A stretch of 64,000 nucleotides of DNA, taken from Rhodoferax sp. WC2427 (GTDB lineage Bacteria; Pseudomonadota; Gammaproteobacteria; Burkholderiales; Burkholderiaceae_C). The notes under the pieces are model-generated. The model did no database searches. It had not been told where the DNA came from and saw nothing but the letters and a program-made list of their open reading frames with translations. The translations under genes were made by a program, and so were the position numbers. How positions within the stretch are numbered: the stretch's first letter is position 1; every line of letters begins with the position of its first letter. Location of the stretch: contig NZ_CP162006.1 of assembly GCF_040822085.1 (NCBI RefSeq), positions 2,666,001-2,730,000 of the forward strand, written 5' to 3'. Shown piece after piece: positions 1 to 8,200 of this stretch.

Positions 1-827
1 TGCATAGCCACAGGCGCAAAGCCGTGGTTCAACGGGCCCTGGCCGTGGCCGGTGTGCACCTGGGCCCCGCCGCGGATCGCCCCCAGGATGTAACTGCGTG
101 CCAGCCCCACCGCCTCGGGCAAGGCCTGGCCCTGCGCCAGGTACACCGCGATGGCGGACGACAGCGTACAGCCGGTGCCGTGGCCGTTGTGGGTGGCAAT
201 GCGCACCGACTCCCAGCGCTGGCGCGTGCCATCGGCCAGGCCCAGTACATCGACCACCGCACTGCCCGGCAGATGGCCGCCCTTGACCAGCACCGCCTGC
301 GCACCCAGCGCCAGCAGGTCGGCCACGGCGGGCTCCAGTGCGGCGGCATCTTCCACGCTGCGGCCCAGCAGCAAGGCGGCCTCGTCCAGATTCGGCGTAA
401 CCACCGTGGCGCGGGGAAACAGCTGGTCTACCAGCACCTGCACCGTTTCGCGGGCCATCAGCCGGTCGCCGCTGGTGGCCACCATCACCGGGTCGAGCAC
501 CACTTTTTGGAGCTGGTAGTGGTCGATGGCCCAGGCCACTACTTCCACCATTTCGGGGGAATGCAGCATGCCGATCTTCACCGCATCCACGCCAATGTCG
601 TCCAGCACGGCCTGCAGCTGGGCTTTCAGGAAAGCGGGGGGTACAGGGTGGATGGCGGTGACGCCCCGGGTGTTTTGCGCAGTAAGTGCGGCCAGCGCCG
701 TCATGCCATAGCAGCCCAGGGCGCTGAAGGTCTTCAGGTCGGCCTGGATACCGGCGCCGCCGCCGCTGTCGGACCCGGCGATGGACAGCAGGCGCAGGTA
801 GCGGGGGGAGCTTGGTGGGTAGGTCAT
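1..827 (-). CDS. thiD: Hydroxymethylpyrimidine (phosphate) kinase ThiD, partial
   Basis: Kinase that phosphorylates HMP and HMP-P in the pyrimidine branch of thiamine synthesis (cytosolic). The frame starts at ATG 825-827 and runs off the left edge, so only the last few residues should be missing. Family signatures are visible: a GSDSGGGAGIQADLKTFSALG N-terminal substrate motif (first glycines near residue 18), then KIGML, VMVATSGD, TPNLDEAALL, VKGGHL and the anion-hole motif HGTGCTLSSAIA. It is divergent from the riboswitch-led thiO operon, with about 50 bp between its start and the aptamer; no second riboswitch is seen in front of thiD itself. Confidence 0.93.
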   Translation of the reverse strand, partial: MTYPPSSPRYLRLLSIAGSDSGGGAGIQADLKTFSALGCYGMTALAALTAQNTRGVTAIHPVPPAFLKAQLQAVLDDIGVDAVKIGMLHSPEMVEVVAWAIDHYQLQKVVLDPVMVATSGDRLMARETVQVLVDQLFPRATVVTPNLDEAALLLGRSVEDAAALEPAVADLLALGAQAVLVKGGHLPGSAVVDVLGLADGTRQRWESVRIATHNGHGTGCTLSSAIAVYLAQGQALPEAVGLARSYILGAIRGGAQVHTGHGQGPLNHGFAPVAM

Positions 828-876
828 GCGGAAATTATCGGCGAGCGAATGTGATGTAATTCATGCTGCGGATGAA

Positions 877-962
877 ACAGGGGTGTCTGGCTACTGCAAT
901 TGCGGCGGCAGGACTGAGAAAGACCCTCATACCCGATCCAGGTAATACTGGCGTGGGAAGAT
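877..962 (+). promoter_or_regulatory. TPP riboswitch (THI element)
   Basis: The conserved thi-box blocks are present in order: GGGGTGTC, then CTGAGA followed by AAGACCC, then ACCCGATCCAGGTAATACTGG with GCGTGGGAAG after it. These match the pyrimidine-sensing and pyrophosphate-sensing helices of the TPP aptamer. It lies about 50 bp before the GTG start of thiO, the usual place for control of a thiamine operon by its end product. The expression platform was not resolved by eye. Confidence 0.93.
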
Positions 963-1013
963 TTCCATCAACGACTGAGCCTCGTTTTGTCCTGCCTTGA
1001 ATAGGACTTTCAC

Positions 1014-2081
1014 GTGGCTACCAGCCTCTCCACCACCATCCTCGGCGCGGGCCTGATGGGCCGCCTGCTGGCCCTGGCACTGGCACGCGCGGGCCACACG
1101 GTGCAGGTGTTTGAAGCCGGGGGGCCCGAGGCAGAAGGCGCAGCCGCCCGGGTGGCCGCCGCCATGCTGGCCCCGCTGGCCGAGTCGGCCATCACCGAAT
1201 CCAGCGTGGTCCAAATGGGCCAGCACGGGCTGCGGCGCTGGCCGGAGCTGATCGCGCAACTCGACGCGCCGGTGTTTTTCCAGCAAAACGGCACGTTGAT
1301 CCTGTGGCACCGGCAAGACGCGGCCGAGGCCACACGCTTTGGCCACCAACTGACGGCCACGCGCCAGCAGTTGCCCAGCCTGCCCGCGCCCCAGGCAGTG
1401 GATGCCACCGCCATCGCGCAATTGGAGCCCAGCGTCGGCACCCGCTTCGCCCAGGGCCTGTACCTGCCCGGTGAAGGCCAGTTGGACAACCGCCAACTGC
1501 TGGCCGCACTGCTGCTGCAGCTGCAAAAACACCAGGTTGTGATGCACTGGCACACCCCACGCGCGCCCCAGGATTGCCAGGCCGACTGGGTCTTTGACTG
1601 CCGGGGGCTGGGCGCACGCGACCACTGGCCGGGCCTGCGCGCCGTGCGCGGCGAGGTGCTGCGCCTGCATGCGCCGGGCGTGGAGCTGCGCCGCCCGGTA
1701 CGCCTGGTGCACCCGCGCTATCCGCTGTATATCGCGCCCAAAGAAGACCACGTGTTCGTGGTGGGCGCCACCGAAATCGAATCCGACGATATGTCGCCCA
1801 TGAGCGTGCGCTCCAGCCTGGAGCTGCTCAGCGCGGCCTACAGCGTGCACCCCGGCTTTGGCGAGGCGCGCATTCTGGAATCCAGCACCCAGTGCCGCCC
1901 CACCCTGCCCAACAACCTGCCCGCCATCCGCCAGCTCGGCGCCCGCGTGCTGCAAATCAATGGCCTGTACCGGCACGGTTTTCTGATCGCCCCGGCCATG
2001 CTGGACGCGACCTTGGAATTTATGGAAAACGGGCACTCTGTGCTGGCGCAGCAATGGGGTCTTGCTATAGAAACCGTATGA
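1014..2081 (+). CDS. thiO: FAD-dependent glycine oxidase ThiO
   Basis: Oxidises glycine to iminoglycine (dehydroglycine), the nitrogen donor for thiazole ring formation by ThiG in aerobic bacteria. 355 residues, normal for the family. The Rossmann FAD-binding motif ILGAGLMG is at the N-terminus, and the C-terminal part has the D-amino-acid-oxidase-like pattern ending in NGLYRHGFLIAPAM, the FAD-contacting segment. The start chosen is GTG at 1014, because it places the Rossmann strand directly after the N-terminus and follows the riboswitch. Its TGA overlaps the ATG of thiS (ATGA), indicating translational coupling. Confidence 0.93.
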   Translation: MATSLSTTILGAGLMGRLLALALARAGHTVQVFEAGGPEAEGAAARVAAAMLAPLAESAITESSVVQMGQHGLRRWPELIAQLDAPVFFQQNGTLILWHRQDAAEATRFGHQLTATRQQLPSLPAPQAVDATAIAQLEPSVGTRFAQGLYLPGEGQLDNRQLLAALLLQLQKHQVVMHWHTPRAPQDCQADWVFDCRGLGARDHWPGLRAVRGEVLRLHAPGVELRRPVRLVHPRYPLYIAPKEDHVFVVGATEIESDDMSPMSVRSSLELLSAAYSVHPGFGEARILESSTQCRPTLPNNLPAIRQLGARVLQINGLYRHGFLIAPAMLDATLEFMENGHSVLAQQWGLAIETV

Positions 2082-2275
2082 ACGTCCTGATCAACAACCT
2101 CCCCCACACCCTGCCCACCGGGGCCACCCTGGCCGACGCGGTGGCGCTGCTGCAGGCCCGGCCGCCGTTTGCCGCCGCCGTCAACAAAAGCTTTGTGCCG
2201 CGCGCGCAGTACCCGCAGACCGCCCTCACAGAGGCCGACCGCATCGAAATCATCCACCCCGTCACTGGCGGCTGA
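2078..2275 (+). CDS. thiS: Sulfur carrier protein ThiS
   Basis: Ubiquitin-like sulfur carrier of 65 residues that, as C-terminal thiocarboxylate, delivers sulfur to ThiG. The C-terminus is the diagnostic Gly-Gly (IEIIHPVTGG), and the length is typical. ATG at 2078 overlaps the thiO stop. It is followed within 4 bp by thiG, its direct partner. ThiF, which adenylates the Gly-Gly tail, is not in the window. Confidence 0.94.
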   Translation: MNVLINNLPHTLPTGATLADAVALLQARPPFAAAVNKSFVPRAQYPQTALTEADRIEIIHPVTGG

Positions 2276-2278
2276 AAC

Positions 2279-3079
2279 ATGACACACGACCCCCTCATCC
2301 TCTACGGCGAAACGTTTGCCAGCCGCCTGCTGCTGGGCACCTCGCGCTACCCCTCGCCCAGCATTTTGGGCAACGCCATTGCCCGCGCCCGGCCCGCCAT
2401 GCTGACCGCATCGCTGCGCCGCCAGAACCTGGACCACCCGGAAGCGCACAGCAACGGCTTCTGGGACCTGCTGCGCCAGACCGGCGTACCGGTACTGCCC
2501 AACACCGCCGGGTGCCATGGCCTGCAGGAAGCCATCACCACCGCCCACATGGCCCGCGAGGTGTTCGACACGCCGTGGATCAAGCTGGAGCTGATCGGCG
2601 ACGACTACACCCTGCAACCCGACACCCTGAACCTGGTGGAGGCCGCCAGCCGCCTGGTGAAAGACGGCTTCAAGGTGCTGCCCTACTGCACCGAAGACCT
2701 GGTGCTGTGCCAGCGGCTGGTGGACGTGGGCTGCCAGGCCGTGATGCCCTGGGCCGCGCCCATCGGCACCGGCAAGGGGCCCATCAACCCCTACGCCATG
2801 CAGGTGCTGCGCGAGCGGCTCAGCGTGCCGCTGCTGGTCGATGCCGGGCTGGGCCGCCCCTCGCACGCCTGCCAGGTGATGGAGTGGGGCTATGACGCGG
2901 TGCTGCTGAACACGGCCGTCGCCCTGGCCCAGGACCCGGTGTTGATGGCCGGAGCCTTTGCCGACGCCGTGCAGGCCGGGCGCAATGCCTTTCTGGGCGG
3001 CGCCATGCTGGAGCAGCAAGCCGCCCAGCCCAGCACCCCGGTGCTCGGCACGCCGTTTTGGCACCACGCGCAGGAATAA
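2279..3079 (+). CDS. thiG: Thiazole synthase ThiG
   Basis: Condenses deoxyxylulose 5-phosphate, iminoglycine and ThiS thiocarboxylate into the thiazole phosphate. 266 residues, TIM-barrel family of normal length. Recognisable blocks are [12 protein letters not shown] near the N-terminus, VLPNTAGC, and [13 protein letters not shown], in which Lys102 aligns with the Schiff-base lysine of the family. The [10 protein letters not shown] and [11 protein letters not shown] phosphate-binding loops and the VLLNTAVA strand are also present. Tightly packed between thiS and thiE in the riboswitch-controlled operon. Confidence 0.95.
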   Translation: MTHDPLILYGETFASRLLLGTSRYPSPSILGNAIARARPAMLTASLRRQNLDHPEAHSNGFWDLLRQTGVPVLPNTAGCHGLQEAITTAHMAREVFDTPWIKLELIGDDYTLQPDTLNLVEAASRLVKDGFKVLPYCTEDLVLCQRLVDVGCQAVMPWAAPIGTGKGPINPYAMQVLRERLSVPLLVDAGLGRPSHACQVMEWGYDAVLLNTAVALAQDPVLMAGAFADAVQAGRNAFLGGAMLEQQAAQPSTPVLGTPFWHHAQE

Positions 3080-3084
3080 ACCCC

Positions 3085-3948
3085 ATGCCCCACGACATCC
3101 CCACGCGCTATGCCGATATGGCCCTGCCTGCCACGGACGAAGCCCTTCGCCTCAGTGCCTGCCTGCAGCTTGGCTTCATCCCCGCCGATGCCGCCTGCAT
3201 CGCCCAGGCCTGGCAGGCGCAAATTGCGCGGAACGGCAACGGAACCGACTGGCCCGACCAGCCGCAAGATTTCGGCCTGCGCCCCTGGCCGCGCATGCAG
3301 GCCTTTGCGCCCTGCCCGCAGCAACTCGGCCTGTACGCCGTGCTGCCCGATGCCGCCTGGGTCGGCCGCATGGCACGCGCCGGTGTGCCCACGGTGCAGC
3401 TGCGCTTCAAATCGGATGACCCGCAGGCTATCGCCCGCGAAGTCGCTGCCGCCGTGGCTGCCGTACAGGGCACGCCCGCCCTGCTGTTCATCAACGACCA
3501 CTGGCAGGCCGCTGTCGACGCCGGAGCCTACGGCGTGCACCTGGGCCAGGAAGACCTGGACCTGCTGCTGCCGGTCGATCTGGATGCCATCCGCACCGCA
3601 GGCCTGCGCCTGGGTGTCAGCACCCACGGCTACGCCGAGATGCTGCGCGCCGACCGCGTCAGCCCCAGCTACATCGCCCTGGGTGCCGTGTTCCCCACCA
3701 CGCTCAAACGCATGGCCACCGCCCCCCAAGGCACGGCCCGGCTGGCCGCCTACGCCAGGCTGCTGCGCAACTACCCGCTGGTCGCCATCGGCGGCATCGA
3801 TGCCGATCGCTTGCCCGAGGTGCTGGCCAGCGGCGTGGGCTCGATTGGCGTGGTGCGGGCGCTGACCGCCGCGGCCAACCCCGAGCGTGCCGCCACCGAA
3901 TTGCACCAGACTATCCAGAAGTTTTTGGCCTGCGCACAGAAACGGTGA
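3085..3948 (+). CDS. thiE: Thiamine-phosphate synthase ThiE with N-terminal extension
   Basis: Joins thiazole phosphate and HMP-PP into thiamine phosphate. 287 residues from ATG 3085, longer than the roughly 210 of a minimal ThiE. The first 85 or so residues (rich in Ala, Trp and Gln, no known motif seen) precede the catalytic barrel. The barrel shows [57 protein letters not shown] and the phosphate loop [10 protein letters not shown] with SIGVVRAL. Start at 3085 follows thiG by 5 bp; an in-frame upstream codon at 3058 would overlap thiG. Extended ThiE forms are common in Burkholderiales, so the extension alone is not remarkable. Confidence 0.92.
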   Translation: MPHDIPTRYADMALPATDEALRLSACLQLGFIPADAACIAQAWQAQIARNGNGTDWPDQPQDFGLRPWPRMQAFAPCPQQLGLYAVLPDAAWVGRMARAGVPTVQLRFKSDDPQAIAREVAAAVAAVQGTPALLFINDHWQAAVDAGAYGVHLGQEDLDLLLPVDLDAIRTAGLRLGVSTHGYAEMLRADRVSPSYIALGAVFPTTLKRMATAPQGTARLAAYARLLRNYPLVAIGGIDADRLPEVLASGVGSIGVVRALTAAANPERAATELHQTIQKFLACAQKR

Positions 3949-3958
3949 ATTCCCACGC

Positions 3959-3964
3959 TATAAT
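3959..3964 (+). promoter_or_regulatory. Probable -10 box of the tRNA-Asn genes
   Basis: A perfect TATAAT lies 15 bp before the first tRNA-Asn, just after the thiE stop. No clear -35 was found at a standard spacing, so the assignment rests on the -10 and its location. Confidence 0.5.
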
Positions 3965-3979
3965 TTGAGGCTGCAATAT

Positions 3980-4055
3980 TCCTCGATAGCTCAGTTGGTA
4001 GAGCGCCGGACTGTTAATCCGTAGGTCCCTGGTTCGAGCCCAGGTCGAGGAGCCA
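3980..4055 (+). tRNA. tRNA-Asn (GTT), first copy
   Basis: 76 nt including an encoded CCA. The acceptor stem TCCTCGA pairs with TCGAGGA. The D-loop is AGCTCAGTTGGTAGAGC, the anticodon arm is CCGGACTGTTAATCCG with anticodon GTT, and the T-arm is CTGGTTCGAGCCCAG. Identical to the second copy at 4174-4249. Confidence 0.97.
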
Positions 4056-4067
4056 AAATTTCAAAAT

Positions 4068-4099
4068 GGGCTTACGCCAACCGTAGGCCCTTTTTATTT
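4068..4099 (+). terminator. Rho-independent terminator between the two tRNA-Asn genes
   Basis: GGGCTTACG and CGTAGGCCC form a stem with one or two G-T pairs around a CCAAC loop, followed directly by TTTTTATTT. It would end transcripts of the first tRNA, so the second copy may have its own promoter. Confidence 0.75.
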
Positions 4100-4173
4100 C
4101 AGTTAATGTGAAACAACTTTCATGGCTCGGGGTGCCCTGCACCCGAGTCCATAAAAGCTAAAAGTAAACGTAT

Positions 4174-4249
4174 TCCTCGATAGCTCAGTTGGTAGAGCGC
4201 CGGACTGTTAATCCGTAGGTCCCTGGTTCGAGCCCAGGTCGAGGAGCCA
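4174..4249 (+). tRNA. tRNA-Asn (GTT), second copy; left end of the prophage
   Basis: Identical over all 76 nt to the copy at 3980. The stop codon of the minus-strand serine recombinase lies inside it (4208-4210), so its 3' half doubles as the end of the recombinase gene. This is the pattern left when an element integrates into the 3' end of a tRNA gene and restores it. The 5' part should be host, the 3' part element-derived; the exact crossover point cannot be read from one sequence. Confidence 0.95.
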
Positions 4250-5785
4250 CCGAACCCCACTATGAACCGTCGGGTTCACACTGCGTAGGAGAGCATCCTC
4301 GCGGTATTCCACCACCACCGACGTGTTGCTGACAGTGATCAGCTGCACGAAAGTGCCCATCAGCACCCGCAGCTGCTTGGGATCGGGACAAGCCCGTATC
4401 ACCTTCTGAATTGTTTCCACTGCCAGTTCTGGATCGATGTCCACCAGGCGGTAGTCTGGTGCTTCGCATGTTTCCAGGTCGTTCAGCGATGCCTCCAGGG
4501 CCTTGATGTTTTCTTGGAGCACGTTCAGGCGCTCCATGGTGGCGGGCAAATTCGGGGTGTTTTTACCCAAGGTTTCCACCACTTCATACAGCTTGTCGCG
4601 TTTTCCCTCGGCTTCGCGCAGTCCCTTGACCATGGTGCGGCGGCGCACGTCGCGCTCTTGGGCCCACTTTCCGCCGTTCGCCTTGATTTCATCGACCACT
4701 TTTTGCACCACGGTGGTGGTCAGCACCCGGCCCAGCAGCTCATTCACCATCCAGGCATCAAAGGCCTCGGCTGGCGCTGCCTTCAAAAAACACCGTGGCT
4801 TACCGGTTTTGTGCGCCAGACAGGCGTAATAGCTGTACACCACGCCCTTGCGGCCTGTGCCATTGCGGATCTGCAGCTGCGTGTCGCAAATGCCGCACTT
4901 GAGCAGGCCGCTGAAGCCAAAACAGCTTTTGGGCGTTCCGCCGACTTCGTGGGGGGTTCTGTCTTTCATCATGGCCTGCACCTTTTCAAAATCTTCTTTG
5001 CTGACGATGGCCGGATGGCTGGCCACGCTGACAACTTCCGCCGCGGGCTTGGCCTGCCTGCCCTTTTTGCGCATCTGGTTAAACAGCCGTTCTCCCATGT
5101 AGCTCGGGTTTTTCAAGATCGTCGTGACCGCGTTTTTGCCCCAGGCCTTGCCGTTGCGTAGCAGCCCTGTGCTATTCATGCGCAGGGCAATGGCCTGGGA
5201 TCCCATCTTTTCAGCCAGCGCCAGGTCAAACATCCTTGCCACGATGGCAGATTCTTCAGGGTGAGGGGCCAGCTTGGACCGCTTGCCCACCTTTTCCACC
5301 TGGTAACCGAACGGTGCCCGCCCGCCGACAAAAAAACCTTCCCGCGACGACGTGATCATGGACCGCAGGGTGTCGCGCGAGACGTTGCGGGAATACACCT
5401 CGTCCATCATCCCGGTCATCACGCTGAGCATCCAGCCCGCGTCGGTTTCCAGATCCATGTCCTGGTGCACGTACGCGGCCTTGGTGCCCCAATCGCGCAG
5501 CTGGTTGGTGTTCTTCAGCGCGTCTTCCAGGTTGCGGCCAAACCGCGACGTGCTCCAGCAGATGAAATGGCTGATCTTGTGGGCTGCGCAATAGGCCAGG
5601 GCCTGCTGGAAGCCAGGCCGCCGGTCGTTGGTTCCGGTCTTGCCTTCGTCCCGGAATATCTCCACCACATCCACTTCCAGCGCCTTGGCTTTCACCCGAC
5701 ATTGCTCGATCTGGCTATCCATCGACACGCCGTCGTCTGCCTGCCGTTTGGTGCTGACCCGGGCATAAATAACGGCACGCTTCAT
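4208..5785 (-). CDS. Large serine recombinase (phage integrase)
   Basis: 525 residues. The N-terminal resolvase domain (about 1-150) begins AVIYARVSTKRQ with the catalytic serine at residue 11, and has the SRFGRN active-site arginine motif. It is followed by a recombinase domain (about 160-270; FGYQV, KNPSYMGERLFNQ). A zinc ribbon (CGIC with a later C..C pair near residues 300-340) and a coiled coil rich in Glu/Lys/Leu (about 370-440) come next. This is the layout of phiC31/Bxb1-type integrases. The last residues (WLLDLGSNQGPTD) are read from the antisense of tRNA-Asn, with the stop inside the tRNA. The ATG overlaps the stop of the Mor-like gene upstream. Confidence 0.92.
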   Translation of the reverse strand: MKRAVIYARVSTKRQADDGVSMDSQIEQCRVKAKALEVDVVEIFRDEGKTGTNDRRPGFQQALAYCAAHKISHFICWSTSRFGRNLEDALKNTNQLRDWGTKAAYVHQDMDLETDAGWMLSVMTGMMDEVYSRNVSRDTLRSMITSSREGFFVGGRAPFGYQVEKVGKRSKLAPHPEESAIVARMFDLALAEKMGSQAIALRMNSTGLLRNGKAWGKNAVTTILKNPSYMGERLFNQMRKKGRQAKPAAEVVSVASHPAIVSKEDFEKVQAMMKDRTPHEVGGTPKSCFGFSGLLKCGICDTQLQIRNGTGRKGVVYSYYACLAHKTGKPRCFLKAAPAEAFDAWMVNELLGRVLTTTVVQKVVDEIKANGGKWAQERDVRRRTMVKGLREAEGKRDKLYEVVETLGKNTPNLPATMERLNVLQENIKALEASLNDLETCEAPDYRLVDIDPELAVETIQKVIRACPDPKQLRVLMGTFVQLITVSNTSVVVEYREDALLRSVNPTVHSGVRWLLDLGSNQGPTD

Positions 5786-6123
5786 GGTGTGATCCTACCG
5801 GGGCGGGCGAGTCGGTATATGTGACTTACGCTGATTTCCTCACCAAGGTCCTTCTTGACTTTTCGGCGGATTTCATCAATCGGCAGGCCCATGGCGCCCA
5901 GGGCTTCGATGAAGCGATTGCGCTGAAACCGCTGGTAGCTGGAGAAGCGCCGCATCCGGATGGTCAGGCCGTCGTCGCTGTGCAGGTCGCGCTGCATGTC
6001 CATGATCCGCCACACGGCCAGGGCATTGTCGAAGCCGATCGCCGCCGTGATCTCCAGCCACCAGCGGGGCATGCCCATCGCCGCGAACTCGGCCACCAAG
6101 GCCGCTTCCCTCGCGTCGGACAT
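5782..6123 (-). CDS. Mor-like DNA-binding regulator, putative
   Basis: 113 residues from ATG 6123. An N-terminal helical part (WWLEITAAIGFDNALAVWRIMD) is followed by an Arg-rich stretch and a C-terminal helix-turn-helix-like end (IDEIRRKVKKDLG, then ISVSHIYRLAR). The overall plan resembles the Mor/C activator family of Mu-like phages, but that is judged by eye only. Its stop overlaps the serine recombinase ATG (ATGA), so the two should be translated together. It may control recombinase expression or direction. An excisionase-type role is an alternative. Confidence 0.5.
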   Translation of the reverse strand: MSDAREAALVAEFAAMGMPRWWLEITAAIGFDNALAVWRIMDMQRDLHSDDGLTIRMRRFSSYQRFQRNRFIEALGAMGLPIDEIRRKVKKDLGEEISVSHIYRLARPGRITP

Positions 6124-6553
6124 TGGCGAACCCGATCCGGCGAAATTTGCGAATTTTTCAGAATCGCAGTTAGCGACTTTGGCCGGGGTGCATTCATCCA
6201 GGTACCCACCCCCCCGCCGGGGAAGGGGGGGAGAGGGCTGCCGGGCCCCCACCCCCTCGTCCGGAGGCAGCAGATCGAGCTGTGACCACACGCGTGCAGG
6301 TGTGGCACTGCGCCTATGCCCCATGGTTTGCACTCCCCGTAGCCAGGGCCGTGCCTGCATTGACTGCGCTTTCTGACAGTACACGCAGTGGACCCCTGGC
6401 GAGTCTGGTCGTTCTAAGGGATGTTTTGGAGAGCGGTGCAACTGCGCCCTGCGTCGTCGGGGATGGGGTTAAAGGCATGGTGCGATAAGAGGAATTGGGT
6501 AACCGTGTGGTGGGTTCGGGCATGGGTCAGGCCTGGCAGGGGATGGGGTCAGG
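6124..6553. other. 430-bp gap with AT-rich patch and GC hairpin, no gene seen
   Basis: No convincing coding sequence. Just upstream of the Mor-like gene, 6140-6165 is AT-rich (GAAATTTGCGAATTTTTC) and could hold its promoter or an operator. At about 6208-6233 runs of C and G (C7 then G7 around GCCGGGGAA) can form a GC hairpin. The rest shows nothing recognisable. Confidence 0.4.
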
Positions 6554-6556
6554 GGA

Positions 6557-7582
6557 TCAGCGGGGCAAGCGCTTGAGCAGCTCGCTCACCGGCGTTTTCA
6601 TCTTGGCCAAGGGGGCGGCCTTGTCCATCGTGGCGGTCTTCTTGCGCATGGCCAGGTGGGTGTAGATGCTGGTGCTCTTGGGGTCCACGTGGCCCATCAG
6701 GTCTTGCACCTGCAGGGTGGGCGTGTCGTCCTCGGTCAGCTCGGTCCCAAACAGGTGGCGCATGGCATGGGGGTGCAGTTCCCCAGCGGGGATGCCCAGG
6801 CGCTTGCCGTAGCGCTTGATCAGGTCGTTGACCGCCTTGCGCGTGAGGCGGCGCTTCTCGCCGATGTGCTCATGGGCCTGCAGCCTGGTGCTGCGCACCG
6901 ACACGAACAGCACCTTGTCGGCCCGCCCTCCCCGGCCCGTGGTGTCGCGGTCGATGGCCGCCAGATCCTCGTGGCCCAGGTACACCTGCAGCAGCATGGC
7001 CGCCTCGCGTGGCACCGGCATGCGGCGCTCGGCCTCGCCCTTTTCGGTGGTGCGGATGGTCAGCCTGGGCTCGCGCTCCAGCTCAATGGTCTGCAGGTCG
7101 CCCTCGTTCAGCCGGGTCAGGCCCGACACCCGCAGGCCGCAGCCGATCAGCAGGCTGAGCATGGTGGCATCGCGGATCCCGATGAACGTGCCCATGTCGG
7201 GGGCCCACATCAGCTTTTCGGCATTGGTCAGCGAGATGGTGCGCGGCAGCGGTCTGCCCGTCTTGGGGTGCACCAGGGCCTTGCCGGGGTCTTGCGCCAC
7301 CTGGTGGATGGACTGCAGCCAGGCATAAAAGCCCCGCACCGCCGAAATGTAGGGCTTGCGGCTGCGGGCAATCACGCCCTTTTTGTGCAGCCACAGCCCG
7401 CAAAACAGCTGCAGATCCTCGGCGCTGGCATCCACCAGCAGCTTGCCGGCCAAGAACTCCTGCAGACGCTTCAGCGCCGCGCGGTAGGTCTCGATGGTGC
7501 GCACCAAGCGGCCCCGGTCGATCTCGATATATGCCAACCACGCATCAATCGCCTGGTCGTCTGCCCATTTTTCAGCGGCCAT
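6557..7582 (-). CDS. Tyrosine recombinase, XerC/D-like
   Basis: Full-length tyrosine recombinase of 341 residues from ATG 7582. The N-terminal SAM-like core-binding domain reads RTIETYRAALKRLQEFL, and the catalytic domain has GLRVSGLTRL (first Arg), HPHAMRH (H-x-x-R), LMGHVD and SIYTHL (nucleophilic Tyr). An open frame extends to 7699, but that extension would overlap the repeat array that starts at 7616, so the downstream start is preferred. Second recombinase beside the serine integrase. It could act in integration, dimer resolution or inversion; which of these is not visible. Confidence 0.85.
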   Translation of the reverse strand: MAAEKWADDQAIDAWLAYIEIDRGRLVRTIETYRAALKRLQEFLAGKLLVDASAEDLQLFCGLWLHKKGVIARSRKPYISAVRGFYAWLQSIHQVAQDPGKALVHPKTGRPLPRTISLTNAEKLMWAPDMGTFIGIRDATMLSLLIGCGLRVSGLTRLNEGDLQTIELEREPRLTIRTTEKGEAERRMPVPREAAMLLQVYLGHEDLAAIDRDTTGRGGRADKVLFVSVRSTRLQAHEHIGEKRRLTRKAVNDLIKRYGKRLGIPAGELHPHAMRHLFGTELTEDDTPTLQVQDLMGHVDPKSTSIYTHLAMRKKTATMDKAAPLAKMKTPVSELLKRLPR

Positions 7583-7615
7583 TGCGAACCTTTTCCCAAA
7601 GGGCATAGGCATTTT

Positions 7616-7993
7616 TACCCGTGGAACGTGGATTCCCGTGGATAGAACTGCAAGTTGTTGATTTGTAAAGGCTTGTTGCCCACGGGTTGCCCTTTTCATC
7701 CACGGAATAGCTACTCTTTTGATAGCTAACCCGTGGATGCCAAATTTCGGCTTTTAAAAACCCGTGGATGGCCGCTTTTGCCCATGCCGTCCCTCTCTCT
7801 CTCTTTTTTACCAATGAAAAGAGAGATAGAGAGAGGGTCAACGACACAAAACCGCCAAAACCAACCCGTGGAAAGACCATGGCAACCCGTGGATAAAACA
7901 GGCCAACCCGTGGAATCTGCAACGAACCCGTGGGGGCATTTTTCTTACAACCACGCGGGGTAACAAGGTTACAGAGGGGTGTATCCACGGGTT
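7616..7993 (+). repeat. Iteron-like array, consensus AACCCGTGGAT
   Basis: Nine good copies and one partial copy of an 11-bp word. Direct-orientation copies begin at 7616, 7633, 7728, 7759, 7863, 7884, 7905 and 7925; inverted ones are at about 7679-7688 and 7983-7993, with a partial inverted one at 7697-7706. In the cluster 7863-7935 the copies are 21, 21 and 20 bp apart, that is two helical turns. The array fills the gap between the recombinase start and the primase operon end. It could be a replication origin, arm-type sites for the adjacent recombinase, or operators. Confidence 0.8.
7791..7837. repeat. Long inverted repeat inside the iteron-like array
   Basis: A CT-rich arm (CCCTCTCTCTCTCTTTTTT) and its near-perfect complement (AAAAGAGAGATAGAGAGAGGG as two blocks) are separated by a 9-nt loop. 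It may be a bidirectional terminator closing the primase operon, or a cruciform element of an origin. Confidence 0.7.
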
Positions 7994-8200
7994 CTTGGCG
8001 CACTCTCCGACCCCCGGCGAAGGTTTTGGCTATCGGTTGCCCCCCTGATCCTTCCAGGCATCCCCATCCGGGGCCGGTTTTCCTTGGGTGGGGGGTACGG
8101 GGGGGCCAGGGGGAACGATGCGCGGGCGGCATCAATCCACCAGTCGCTGCGCGATGGGCCGTGGAGCGCGCCTGGCGGCGCTGTGGGGCTTTGCAGCGGG

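Noticed and set aside
4125..4147. GC hairpin CTCGGGGTG/CACCCGAG before the second tRNA as a terminator
   Set aside because: No T run follows it, so it is not supported as a terminator.
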